DNA from: DASVDK01 sp036381125 [NCBI: Thermodesulfobacteriota bacterium]
Lineage (GTDB): Bacteria > DASVDK01
Length of the DNA: 6,598 bases
Direction of reading: 5' to 3'
NCBI GenBank assembly: GCA_036381125.1
Contig: DASVDK010000116.1
Coordinates: 1-6,598 of the forward strand
The stretch's first letter is position 1; each line of letters opens with the position of its first letter. Made by a program: the position numbers and the translations under genes. Shown here piece by piece: positions 1 to 5,817 of the stretch. The notes beneath the pieces were generated by a model. The model was not told where the DNA came from. It was given only the letters and a program-made list of their open reading frames with translations, and made no database searches.

Positions 1-1
1 C

Positions 2-343
2 GTATCGACGTTGTTGCTCGCCTGCGCGCTCCTGCGCGTCGACCCTGCGCACGCCGACTTCGATGCCGCCGGCTACTACCAGCTCCGGTGCGCGAGCTGC
101 CACGGCGTGAGCGGCGAAGGCACGGAAAACTCGGTCCCCCAACTGGCGCCCGCACTCAAGGGCAATCCGCTGGTCATGAACGCGCCGGTCCCCGCGATCG
201 CACAGATCATCAGGCAGGGGCGGTCGGGGCAGCGGCGTATCTACGACGGGCCGTTCCCGAACATGCCGGCGTTCGGTCCCGGGGTGGTGCCCGACGTCGA
301 GGCGCTCGTCAACTACCTGAAGGGGCCGCTGCAGCAGCAGTAA
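2..343 (+). CDS. Small monoheme c-type cytochrome, 5' end cut by window edge
   Basis: This is a periplasmic monohaem cytochrome c that should shuttle electrons between redox partners. The reading frame is open to the window edge. The first possible start inside is TTG at 11, but the frame continues upstream through hydrophobic residues, so the true start is probably outside. Numbered from that TTG, the tail of a signal peptide ends near AHA (13-15), the haem site CASCH is at 27-31, and Met85 in NMPAF is the likely sixth haem ligand. The C-terminal helix (EALVNYLKG) is typical of small class I cytochromes. The motifs LAPALKGN, GRxGxxR and ALVxYLxGxLQ recur in the cytochrome at 2251-2610, so the two are paralogues flanking the cytochrome-porin gene. 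LLAC near the start could be read as a weak lipobox, but cleavage after AHA is more likely. The exact partner is unknown. Confidence 0.88.
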   Translation, partial: VSTLLLACALLRVDPAHADFDAAGYYQLRCASCHGVSGEGTENSVPQLAPALKGNPLVMNAPVPAIAQIIRQGRSGQRRIYDGPFPNMPAFGPGVVPDVEALVNYLKGPLQQQ

Positions 344-545
344 AGGGGTCGCGGGTGGAGCGGGGCCATGTCGCCACTGCGTCGAGGCAGCAGGCTCCCG
401 CATCCTCCTTGGCGCGCGTCGGACGGCGCAAGGCCGACCGGCGCGTCGTCGGTGGCCCTTAGTCGGCGTGCGCGGCGGCGAGCCCGTCGCAACGCGAGAC
501 ACCTGTAATTCCGCCGAGATCGATACGGGAACCACGGTCAGGGCA

Positions 546-593
546 GGGTCCTCGAGGGACCCGCGAGCCCTGGCCGACAGGGGAACCCTGTCG
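546..593. repeat. Two adjacent short inverted repeats in the cytochrome-porin leader
   Basis: The first hairpin pairs GGGTCC (546-551) with GGACCC (557-562) around a 5-base loop. The second pairs CGACAGGG (575-582) with CCCTGTCG (586-593), a perfect 8-bp stem with a 3-base loop. Neither is followed by a T run, so they do not look like terminators. They lie about 140-185 bases before the start at 731 and could be a protein-binding site or a structured mRNA leader. In DNA this GC-rich some short palindromes arise by chance, so function is open. Confidence 0.4.
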
Positions 594-715
594 TCGGACG
601 TCGAGCGAGAAGGACATTTCGGGGGCTCCGCGCGGAAGGCGCCGGGGCGGCCGGCATGCCGCCGCGGCGCGACCGTGCACGGGAGCCCGACCACGGCACG
701 GCTTGTTGCCAGCCT

Positions 716-723
716 GGAGGGGG
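716..723 (+). promoter_or_regulatory. Ribosome binding site deciding the cytochrome-porin start
   Basis: GGAGGGGG lies 7 bases before ATG at 731. It favours this start over the in-frame ATG at 656, because only the 731 start places a normal signal peptide at the very N-terminus. Confidence 0.75.
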
Positions 724-730
724 CCAGTCA

Positions 731-2149
731 ATGCACACGGTGTCGAAAACGCTTCTCCTGGTCGCCCTGGCGTTCCTGGCCGTCTGGCTGGGAACCCCGA
801 GGGACGCCCAGGCTGTTCCGGCGTTCGCCCGGCAGACGGGCATGAACTGCAACTCCTGCCACATCGGGACCGACAACGTCCCGAACTTCACGCACACCGG
901 TCGGCTCTTCGCCATGAGGGGCTACACGCGACCCTACGTGCGCGAGCGGCTGCGCGCCGACGGTCCGCTGGTCGACGAGCCGCAGTACGGCGGTGACTAC
1001 CTCGCCCTCAACTGGACCGACTACTTCTCGGCCCGCTTCATCTCCAATATCGCGCAGGGCGGTCACGCCGTCGACGGCACGGAGCGCGACTGGACGACGC
1101 GGCCGCTGGCCCGCCTGGCCATGTTCTACACCGGGCCGATCACCGACTGGCTCGGCCTCTGGACCGAGCTCGCCTACCTCGGCAACAACTCGATGCAGTC
1201 CGTGACGCCCGGCAATGAAGGGCCGTCGGGGCTGAACCTCTTCGCCTTCGACGAGTACCGGCTCGCGGCGTCGTGGGACATCGGGACCCGGTCGTTCTTC
1301 GGGGTGTCGTTCGGGAACGAGCACCCCAACGTCGTCGGCCAGTTCAACTTCCCGGTCTACCTGCCGAACATGTGGGGCGTCGGTCAGGGGGGAGTCGGTA
1401 GGTTCATGGAGATCGGGACGCTGAGCGCCCACGCCCTCCTCGACAGGTGGTGGCTGCAGGTCGCGGCGACCAGCGGCGGCGACAACGTCAACCTGAACGA
1501 CGGGTGGAACCAGTACCTGAACGTCTCGTACAACCTGATCAACCGGCAGCGGAACGACCTCTGGCTCACGGGCGAGATCTTCCGCGGCAACGACTTCCCG
1601 TCGATCACGCACTCGAAGAAGCAGAGCTTCATCTGCAACGACCCTGCCGGTTGCCCGGCGGGCATCACGGACGCCAACCTGTCGATCACGAACACCCCGG
1701 GTGGGCAGCCGATTCAGGGGGCGCCGCGCGAGACGGTGGACGACTTCTTCTCGTACAAGGTCGGCATCCACCAGAGCGTGGCGGACATGGGGCCGCACAG
1801 CTGGGTCCTCGGCGTGGTGGCGCACCAGATGAAGCAGGACTTCGTGAGCGGCGCCGAGGTCGATCGTATGGACGCCGGTGTCACGTTCCGCTACTTCTAC
1901 CGGAGGACGTACGGCTTCGACGCGTACGTGCGCGACAGCCTCTGGTACGAGTACACGACCGCCGCCGGCGTGGAGAGGGACGTCTACTCGCGGCCCAACT
2001 ACGGCATCACCGCGTTGTGGTATCCCGCGATGAACTTCTCCGTGCACCTGAGCTACTCGTTCGCCCAGAACTACGTGTTCAGCGATCAGCGGCACCTGTA
2101 TCGAGGCAAGGGAGACAACTACGCCCTCGGCTTCGAGTACAACTTCTAG
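731..2149 (+). CDS. cyc2: Cyc2-like outer-membrane fused monoheme cytochrome-porin
   Basis: This 472-residue protein appears to carry electrons across the outer membrane. A signal peptide (1-28, cleaved after DAQA) precedes PAFARQTG (30-37), the haem site CNSCH (40-44), and a segment ending GRLFAMRGYT (57-66). This order matches the N-terminal signature of the Cyc2 family, AxPxFARQTGxxCxxCH followed by PxLxxFGRxFKxxGYT, except for about three extra residues between CH and P. The rest (about 85-472) is rich in alternating polar/aromatic strands, such as those around 127-150, 176-194, 226-247, 382-410 and 424-450, and ends in GFEYNF, the terminal Phe expected for barrel insertion. Length is close to that of Cyc2 proteins. 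Cys302 and Cys308 lie in a probable surface loop and may form a disulphide. Known Cyc2 proteins oxidise Fe(II) at the cell surface. The donor here is inferred, and a relative with another donor is possible. Monohaem cytochrome genes on both sides support an electron-transfer role. Confidence 0.8.
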   Translation: MHTVSKTLLLVALAFLAVWLGTPRDAQAVPAFARQTGMNCNSCHIGTDNVPNFTHTGRLFAMRGYTRPYVRERLRADGPLVDEPQYGGDYLALNWTDYFSARFISNIAQGGHAVDGTERDWTTRPLARLAMFYTGPITDWLGLWTELAYLGNNSMQSVTPGNEGPSGLNLFAFDEYRLAASWDIGTRSFFGVSFGNEHPNVVGQFNFPVYLPNMWGVGQGGVGRFMEIGTLSAHALLDRWWLQVAATSGGDNVNLNDGWNQYLNVSYNLINRQRNDLWLTGEIFRGNDFPSITHSKKQSFICNDPAGCPAGITDANLSITNTPGGQPIQGAPRETVDDFFSYKVGIHQSVADMGPHSWVLGVVAHQMKQDFVSGAEVDRMDAGVTFRYFYRRTYGFDAYVRDSLWYEYTTAAGVERDVYSRPNYGITALWYPAMNFSVHLSYSFAQNYVFSDQRHLYRGKGDNYALGFEYNF

Positions 2150-2167
2150 TGGCACTCTGGACGATGC

Positions 2168-2210
2168 GGGCCCGGCCGGCGCGAGGGCGCCGGACGGGCC
2201 CCTCTTTTCT
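2168..2210 (+). terminator. Intrinsic terminator after the cytochrome-porin gene
   Basis: A 15-bp GC-rich stem with one mismatch (arms 2168-2182 and 2187-2201, loop GAGG at 2183-2186) is followed at once by CTCTTTTCT. It starts 18 bases after the stop codon at 2147-2149. The next gene begins only about 40 bases later on the same strand, so this may be a partial terminator that lowers expression of the downstream cytochrome. Confidence 0.75.
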
Positions 2211-2250
2211 CGAGACCCCTTTTCGGGACCAGCTACCGGAATCCAACGAC

Positions 2251-2610
2251 ATGAGACACAGGGCACTGGCAGTGGTGGCAGGGCTCCTCGCGTCCGGCCT
2301 CGCCGGCGGCACGCTCGCCGCGGGCGACGCGCAGGCCGCGGACGCGAAGACCGTGCAGTTCTTCAAGCAGACCTGCGGCATCTGTCACGGCGAGAACGGT
2401 CAGGGGACCCCCGGGCTCGCACCGGCGCTGAAGGGCAACGCGTTCGTCACCGGCGGCGACCCCAAGGAGATCGAGGCGACCATCACCAGGGGTCGGCAGG
2501 GTAACCAGAAGCGCTACAAGGAATTCGCCTCGCCGATGCCTGCGCACTCGATCGGCGGCAGCCGCCTCCAGGCGCTCGTCGAATACCTCCGGGGCGACCT
2601 GCAGAAGTAG
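2251..2610 (+). CDS. Small periplasmic monoheme c-type cytochrome
   Basis: This complete 119-residue cytochrome c probably carries electrons in the periplasm, plausibly as the acceptor for the cytochrome-porin encoded just upstream. The signal peptide covers about residues 1-29 (twin AQA/A region, cleavage near 29). The haem site CGICH is at 42-46, and Met96 in SPMPA is the likely axial ligand. LAPALKGN (56-63), GRQGNQKRY (81-89) and ALVEYLRGDLQ (108-118) closely parallel the cytochrome ending at 343. The start ATG at 2251 gives a full signal peptide; the ribosome binding site is weak (CCGGA about 10 bases upstream). A terminator lies between it and the cytochrome-porin gene, and there is little room for a separate promoter unless one lies within the preceding gene. 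Family assignment is firm; the partner is inferred. Confidence 0.92.
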   Translation: MRHRALAVVAGLLASGLAGGTLAAGDAQAADAKTVQFFKQTCGICHGENGQGTPGLAPALKGNAFVTGGDPKEIEATITRGRQGNQKRYKEFASPMPAHSIGGSRLQALVEYLRGDLQK

Positions 2611-2620
2611 CCCCTCGCCC

Positions 2621-2680
2621 GCGGCGCCGGAGAGGACGACCGGGTCCTCCCGGCGCCGTGCGTCGGACCTTTCTCCTCGA
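2621..2680 (+). terminator. Strong hairpin after the second monoheme cytochrome
   Basis: A perfect 15-bp stem apart from a single bulged A at 2631 (arms 2622-2637 and 2644-2658, loop GACCGG) begins 11 bases after the stop codon. A pyrimidine stretch with only a short T run (CTTTCTCCTC, near 2669-2678) follows at a distance, so it is a weaker match to the classic terminator than the one at 2168. It probably ends the cytochrome transcript or protects its 3' end. Confidence 0.6.
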
Positions 2681-2995
2681 CATCGCACCGCTCGTCTACT
2701 ACCGTCCCCGCCGTGCCCGAGGGGGTGCGTCGGCCCGGCCACGTCGCTACCTGATCCGGGAAGCCGGCGCCCGCTTCCACGGCGACCGACCGGGCGCCAT
2801 CGAGAGGACCCCTTCGGGCACCGGTGGCGCGTCTCGGCGCACGTCTAGGACGTATCGCCCGACGAGATGGCGCGCCGCGCGGCCGCCGCGACCGGCAAGG
2901 CGCCCGCCTCCCGATCTCGTTGCCCGACCCGGGGGCGGGCCGGGCCGTTCGGAGACCGAGGGGCCGCCGGTCGGGCCGGCGGCCCGGCGAGCCGA
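2681..2995. other. GC-rich stretch without a recognisable gene
   Basis: All open frames here translate to arginine/proline/alanine-rich sequence with no motif or plausible start. A perfect 10-bp hairpin (2961-2970 with 2976-2985, loop TCGGG) lies just past the stop of the DeoR remnant on the minus strand and may be its old terminator, although it lacks a T run. A second inverted repeat (GGCGCCCG at 2766-2773 with CGGGCGCC at 2791-2798) has a 17-base loop and may be chance. The stretch looks like relic or spacer DNA. Confidence 0.55.
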
Positions 2996-3170
2996 TCAGC
3001 CGGCCACGAGCACGCTCACGCCGCAGGCCTCGAGGGCGGCGCCGAGGTAGGGCGGCGCCGAGGTCGGGCGGCGGCTCGCGGTCGGTCACGAGCGCCGAGA
3101 GGCAGGGCAGGGGGCAGACGACCTCGAAGAGCTGGACGCCGAACTTGCCGTGGTCGGCGTCGTGCTGCTC
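2996..3170 (-). pseudogene. C-terminal remnant of a DeoR-family transcriptional repressor
   Basis: On the minus strand, 3158-3138 encodes ADHGKFG, the hallmark near the C-terminus of DeoR-family sugar-phosphate-sensing repressors (usually ADHSKFG). It is followed by a segment of the form CPL...LVTD...PP.LGAAL, typical of that family's last 45 residues. The frame then breaks at an exact 16-base tandem duplication (3033-3064). Removing one copy restores LGAALEACGVSVLVAG and a TGA stop at 2998-2996. The N-terminal helix-turn-helix and most of the sensor domain are absent: upstream sequence on this strand is the antisense of the permease remnant. Read through the duplication, the frame stays open but becomes arginine-rich. 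The family call rests on motif recognition only; the gene is almost certainly dead. Confidence 0.6.
3033..3064 (+). repeat. Exact 16-base tandem duplication
   Basis: The unit AGGGCGGCGCCGAGGT occurs twice back to back (3033-3048 and 3049-3064), followed by a partial, diverged third match. Because 16 is not a multiple of three, it shifts the frame of the DeoR remnant on the minus strand. It is a likely slippage or recombination duplication. Confidence 0.9.
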
Positions 3171-3470
3171 GCCCCCGCGGCCGTCGCGGTGGTCGTCGAC
3201 CACCGGGTGACGCGCCGGCAGGCGTGGTCTACGGCAGCGTCGTGCGGCTCTGGCCGTACAGCTTCGCGCTGTCGCTGCGCCACTACCTGGAGGCGGACCT
3301 GACGAGCGGGTTCGCGCCCCTCCTCGACAGCATCGGCATGGCGCTCACGGCCGCCGTGCTCGGCGCCGGCCTTCTCCACGCTGATCATGCTCACCGTCAT
3401 CGCCGTGCTGCTGCTCTTCCAGGCGCGGCTCCGCCCGCTGCGCGTCCGGGACGTCTCGCTGATCGGCTAG
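3153..3470 (+). pseudogene. Fragmented ABC transporter permease (2-aminoethylphosphonate-type)
   Basis: Three protein-like pieces lie in order but in two frames. Piece A (3153-3221) reads as a hydrophobic helix ending VVVDHRVTRRQ. Piece B (3224-3370, other frame) reads YGSVVRLWPYSFALSLRHY and then a second helix start, ALTAAVLGA. Piece C (3369-3470, back in the first frame) reads FSTLIMLTVIAVLLLF, a short basic tail and a TAG stop. The VDR/RRQ segment and the YGSxVxLWPYxxSLSLRHY segment resemble the second half of two-domain binding-protein-dependent permeases annotated as putative 2-aminoethylphosphonate (or iron) transporters. There such segments are separated by tens of residues, and well over a hundred residues should lie between B and C. 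Multiple internal deletions are therefore inferred. Its stop codon overlaps that of the minus-strand gene in a shared CTAG. The substrate is uncertain. Confidence 0.55.
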
Positions 3471-4297
3471 GCGCGCCGTGGCGTCCAGCGCCCCATGGCG
3501 AGCAGCAGACCCTGGATCAGCGCGAAGGGGTTCGGCGGGCAGCCGGGGACGTAGACGTCGACGGGCAGGATGGCGTCGACGCCCCCGAGGGTCGCGTAGT
3601 TGACCCCGAAGATGCCGCCGCTGATGCCGCACGCGCCTGCCGCCACCACGAGCCGCGGCGGCGGCATCGCCTCGTAGGCCTTCCGCAGGGGCTCCTCCAT
3701 GTTCCGTGTGACCGGCCCGGTGACCAGGAGGAGATCGGCGTGCCGCGGGGAGGCCACGAAGTGGACGCCGAAGCGCTCGACGTCGTACACGGGGCCCGAC
3801 AGGTTCGTGATCTCCACCTCGCAGCCGTTGCACGAGCCGGCGTCCACCTGGCGGACGTGCAGGGAACGGCCGAACAGCCCGTGGGCCGTCCTGGCCAGCT
3901 CGTCCCCCGCCCGGACGAGGGAGTCGTCCGAGAGCAGGCGCACCTGCCGTCCCTCCGCGTCGAGTTCGTAGTGCGCGACGCCGACGAGCGCCTCGCGTCG
4001 CGTCGTGGCGAGCTCGCACTCCCCGCTCATGGTGACGGCCCCCTGCGGATCGGCCTCGGCGCAGAGCCCGCACATGACGCACCTGCCGAGGTCGATGGTG
4101 ACCTGCCGCCGGTCCGCCGCGTCCTCCACCCGAATCGCGCCGGTCGGGCAGGCCGCGGCCGCCGGCCGCGCGTCGGACCAGGCGGCGAGGTCGAAGCGAG
4201 GCGCGCCGCGCGCGTGCGGCGACACCTCGGGCGGCGTCTCGGGATAGCGCGTCGTGAGGATTCCCGCCGCGAGCCGCCGGCGCAGGATGCGGAGCAT
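3467..4297 (-). CDS. HyfI/NuoB-type small subunit fused to a ferredoxin-like domain (HyfH+HyfI)
   Basis: This 276-residue electron-transfer subunit belongs to a membrane-bound group-4-hydrogenase-like complex. The C-terminal domain (about 145-276) carries all four ligands of the proximal [4Fe-4S] cluster: Cys156 and Cys159 in SCNGCE, Cys223 in GACG, and Cys253 in PGCPPNP. The N-terminal domain (about 35-100) is ferredoxin-like but half stripped. It has CxxCxxC at 73-79 and one ACP cysteine at 50, while the first CxxCxxC is replaced by DARPAAA and the last cysteine of the second motif by Asp83. By the ligand-swapping rule of two-cluster ferredoxins, exactly one [4Fe-4S] cluster can form. In E. 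coli hyf, the ferredoxin HyfH and the small subunit HyfI are separate neighbouring genes; here they are fused. ATG at 4297 shares its A with the TGA of the large-subunit gene, indicating translational coupling. Family assignment is firm. Confidence 0.9.
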   Translation of the reverse strand: MLRILRRRLAAGILTTRYPETPPEVSPHARGAPRFDLAAWSDARPAAAACPTGAIRVEDAADRRQVTIDLGRCVMCGLCAEADPQGAVTMSGECELATTRREALVGVAHYELDAEGRQVRLLSDDSLVRAGDELARTAHGLFGRSLHVRQVDAGSCNGCEVEITNLSGPVYDVERFGVHFVASPRHADLLLVTGPVTRNMEEPLRKAYEAMPPPRLVVAAGACGISGGIFGVNYATLGGVDAILPVDVYVPGCPPNPFALIQGLLLAMGRWTPRRA

Positions 4298-5817
4298 CAG
4301 CGATCGGTCCCCGAGTACGACAGGTTGAAGCTCTTGTTGATGACGGGGAAGTCCGGAATGATGTTGCCCTGAACGGCCTCCGCGAGGGCCGGCCAGTTGT
4401 TCAGGGACGGGTCCTTCACCCGGCATCTCGCGAGGCGTCCGTTCGGGCCCACGCGCACCCGGTGCAGGATTTCGCCGCGCCACCCCTCGACCGCGGCGAG
4501 GCCGCACCGCCCCTCGACCAGCGGGGGCAGCGGGACGGACACCGGGCCGTCCGGCAAGGCTGCGAGGGCCTGCCGCACGAGGCCGATCGACTCGCGCACC
4601 TCGTCCACCCGTACGCGCATCCGGTGGAGGACGTCGCCGTGGGGGTAGACGGGAACCCGGAAGCGGAGGTCGCCGTAGGCCGCGTAGGGGCAGTCGCGCC
4701 GGACGTCGAGGTCGACGCCCGAGGCCCGGGCCGCGACTCCGACCACTCCCAGGTCACGGGCGACCTCGGGCTTGAGGACGCCGGTCGCCTCGAGGCGGTC
4801 CAGGGTCGAGTGCGACGACTCGATCAGCGCGACGACCGACTCGACGTCGCGCTCGATGGCGGGAAGGGCCGCACCGATCATCGCGAGCCGGTCCGCGTCC
4901 CGATCGCGCCTGAGCCCGCCGAGGCAGACCATGCCGCGACCGAGCCGGTTGCCGGTCAGCGCCTCGTTGAGCCGCAGGACGGTTTCCTTCAGCGCGACCG
5001 CGTGGGCGTTGGCGACCGGGAAGCCGACGTCCGTGGCGATCGCGCCGATGTCGGCCACGTGGTTGTAGAGGCGCTCGAGCTCGAGGAGGACGGTCCGGAG
5101 GTAGCGCGCGCGCGGCGGGACCTCGACGCCGGCCGCGGCCTCGACCGCCCCGCAGAAGGCCGCGGCGTGCGAGACGCTCGAGTCCCCCGAGATGCTCTCC
5201 GCGAGCAGGACGCCGTGCTCGGGCGGGAGCGACTCGAAGAGCTTCTCGGTCCCCTTGTGCGTGTAGAAGAGGCGGATCTGGAGGTAGAGCACCGGCTCCC
5301 CTGCGACGCTGAAGAGGAAGTGCCCGGGCTCGATGACGCCCGCGTGCACCGGCCCGACCGGCACCTGCAGAACGCCCTCGCCCTCGACGCGCCGGTAGCG
5401 GTGCCGCTCGCCGCGCAAGGGCGGCAGCGCTCGCCGCAGCTCGAAGTCCTTCCGGAGCGGGAACGTGTCCTCGGGCCAGTTGTCGTGGAGCGCCATGCGT
5501 CTGGGGTTGGGGTGGCCGACCGCCGTGAGCCCCATCCAGTCCTGCACCTCGCGCTCCTGCCAGTTGACGGCGGGGAGCCACGACGCGAGGGCCGGAAACC
5601 TCGGTTCGTGCGGAGCAATGGGGGCCTCGACGACGGCGTAGGCGCGGTCGGCCGGCAGCGCGAGGACGTACGACAGCAGGAAGCGGCCCGAGCCGGCGCG
5701 ATCGTCCTCGGCGAAGACGGCGGCCGGCCTCGCTCCCCGCTCGCCGACGAGCGTCCTGACGACCTCCGGCAGCGCCTCGGCGGATGTCGCCACGCGCTCC
5801 GTCCTCTGTCCGATCAC
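4297..5817 (-). CDS. HyfG/HycE-type large subunit (NuoC-NuoD fusion) without NiFe ligands
   Basis: This 506-residue catalytic-arm subunit belongs to an energy-converting hydrogenase-related complex facing the cytoplasm. Residues about 10-130 form the NuoC (30-kDa) domain, with the signature WQEREVQDWMGL (86-97) and FPLRKDF (119-125). Residues about 150-506 form the NuoD (49-kDa) domain, beginning GPVHAGVIEPGHF (155-167). Where a NiFe hydrogenase has ERICGICSxxH, this protein has ESISGDSSVSH (207-217), so both cysteines are serine. Where the C-terminal DPCxxC should be, it has DPSLNN (469-474). No NiFe centre can be held, as in complex I and Ehr complexes. The end, DFPVINKSFNLSYSG (489-503), looks like a conserved family tail. 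GTG at 5817 is chosen because GGAGG lies 6 bases upstream and it overlaps the preceding stop (GTGA). A GTG at 5820 is the alternative. The reaction is unknown; quinone or ferredoxin chemistry is possible. Confidence 0.9.
   Translation of the reverse strand: MIGQRTERVATSAEALPEVVRTLVGERGARPAAVFAEDDRAGSGRFLLSYVLALPADRAYAVVEAPIAPHEPRFPALASWLPAVNWQEREVQDWMGLTAVGHPNPRRMALHDNWPEDTFPLRKDFELRRALPPLRGERHRYRRVEGEGVLQVPVGPVHAGVIEPGHFLFSVAGEPVLYLQIRLFYTHKGTEKLFESLPPEHGVLLAESISGDSSVSHAAAFCGAVEAAAGVEVPPRARYLRTVLLELERLYNHVADIGAIATDVGFPVANAHAVALKETVLRLNEALTGNRLGRGMVCLGGLRRDRDADRLAMIGAALPAIERDVESVVALIESSHSTLDRLEATGVLKPEVARDLGVVGVAARASGVDLDVRRDCPYAAYGDLRFRVPVYPHGDVLHRMRVRVDEVRESIGLVRQALAALPDGPVSVPLPPLVEGRCGLAAVEGWRGEILHRVRVGPNGRLARCRVKDPSLNNWPALAEAVQGNIIPDFPVINKSFNLSYSGTDR

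Larger units (their letters stand above)
344..730. other. 387-base intergenic leader before the cytochrome-porin gene
   Basis: No convincing gene lies here; the open frames give arginine-rich, low-complexity translations with no domain. It should carry the promoter and 5' leader of the cytochrome-porin gene. I could not fix a -35/-10 pair: TGTAAT at 504-509 could serve as a -10, but nothing like TTGACA lies 17 bases upstream. Two compact hairpins lie at 546-562 and 575-593, and a Shine-Dalgarno sequence at 716-723. No clear terminator for the first cytochrome gene was found. Confidence 0.6.

Noticed and set aside
694-709. Sigma-54-like promoter (GGCACG...TTGC) just before the cytochrome-porin gene
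   Set aside because: There are 11 bases between GG and GC where sigma-54 promoters need 10. It also lies only about 20 bases before the start codon and overlaps the approach to the ribosome binding site.
656-730. N-terminal extension of the cytochrome-porin from ATG at 656
   Set aside because: It would place 25 arginine-rich residues ahead of a normal signal peptide and ignore the good ribosome binding site before 731.
728-2266. Long minus-strand open frame opposite the cytochrome-porin
   Set aside because: It is a shadow of a GC-rich gene: its translation is Val/Arg/Glu-rich with no domain, and the plus strand holds a clear signal peptide, haem motif and barrel.
2514-3203. Minus-strand open frame as an intact 229-residue gene
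   Set aside because: Only its first third matches a family (the DeoR tail). After the 16-base duplication it is arginine-rich noise, and it runs into the antisense of the cytochrome gene.
2867-4372. Plus-strand open frame of about 500 codons spanning the permease relic and the small-subunit gene
   Set aside because: Only a short part (about 3224-3370) is protein-like; the rest is arginine-rich or antisense to the small-subunit gene.
4297-5817. Functional NiFe hydrogenase or formate hydrogenlyase
   Set aside because: All four NiFe-binding cysteines are replaced (serines at 210, 213 and 471; asparagine at 474).
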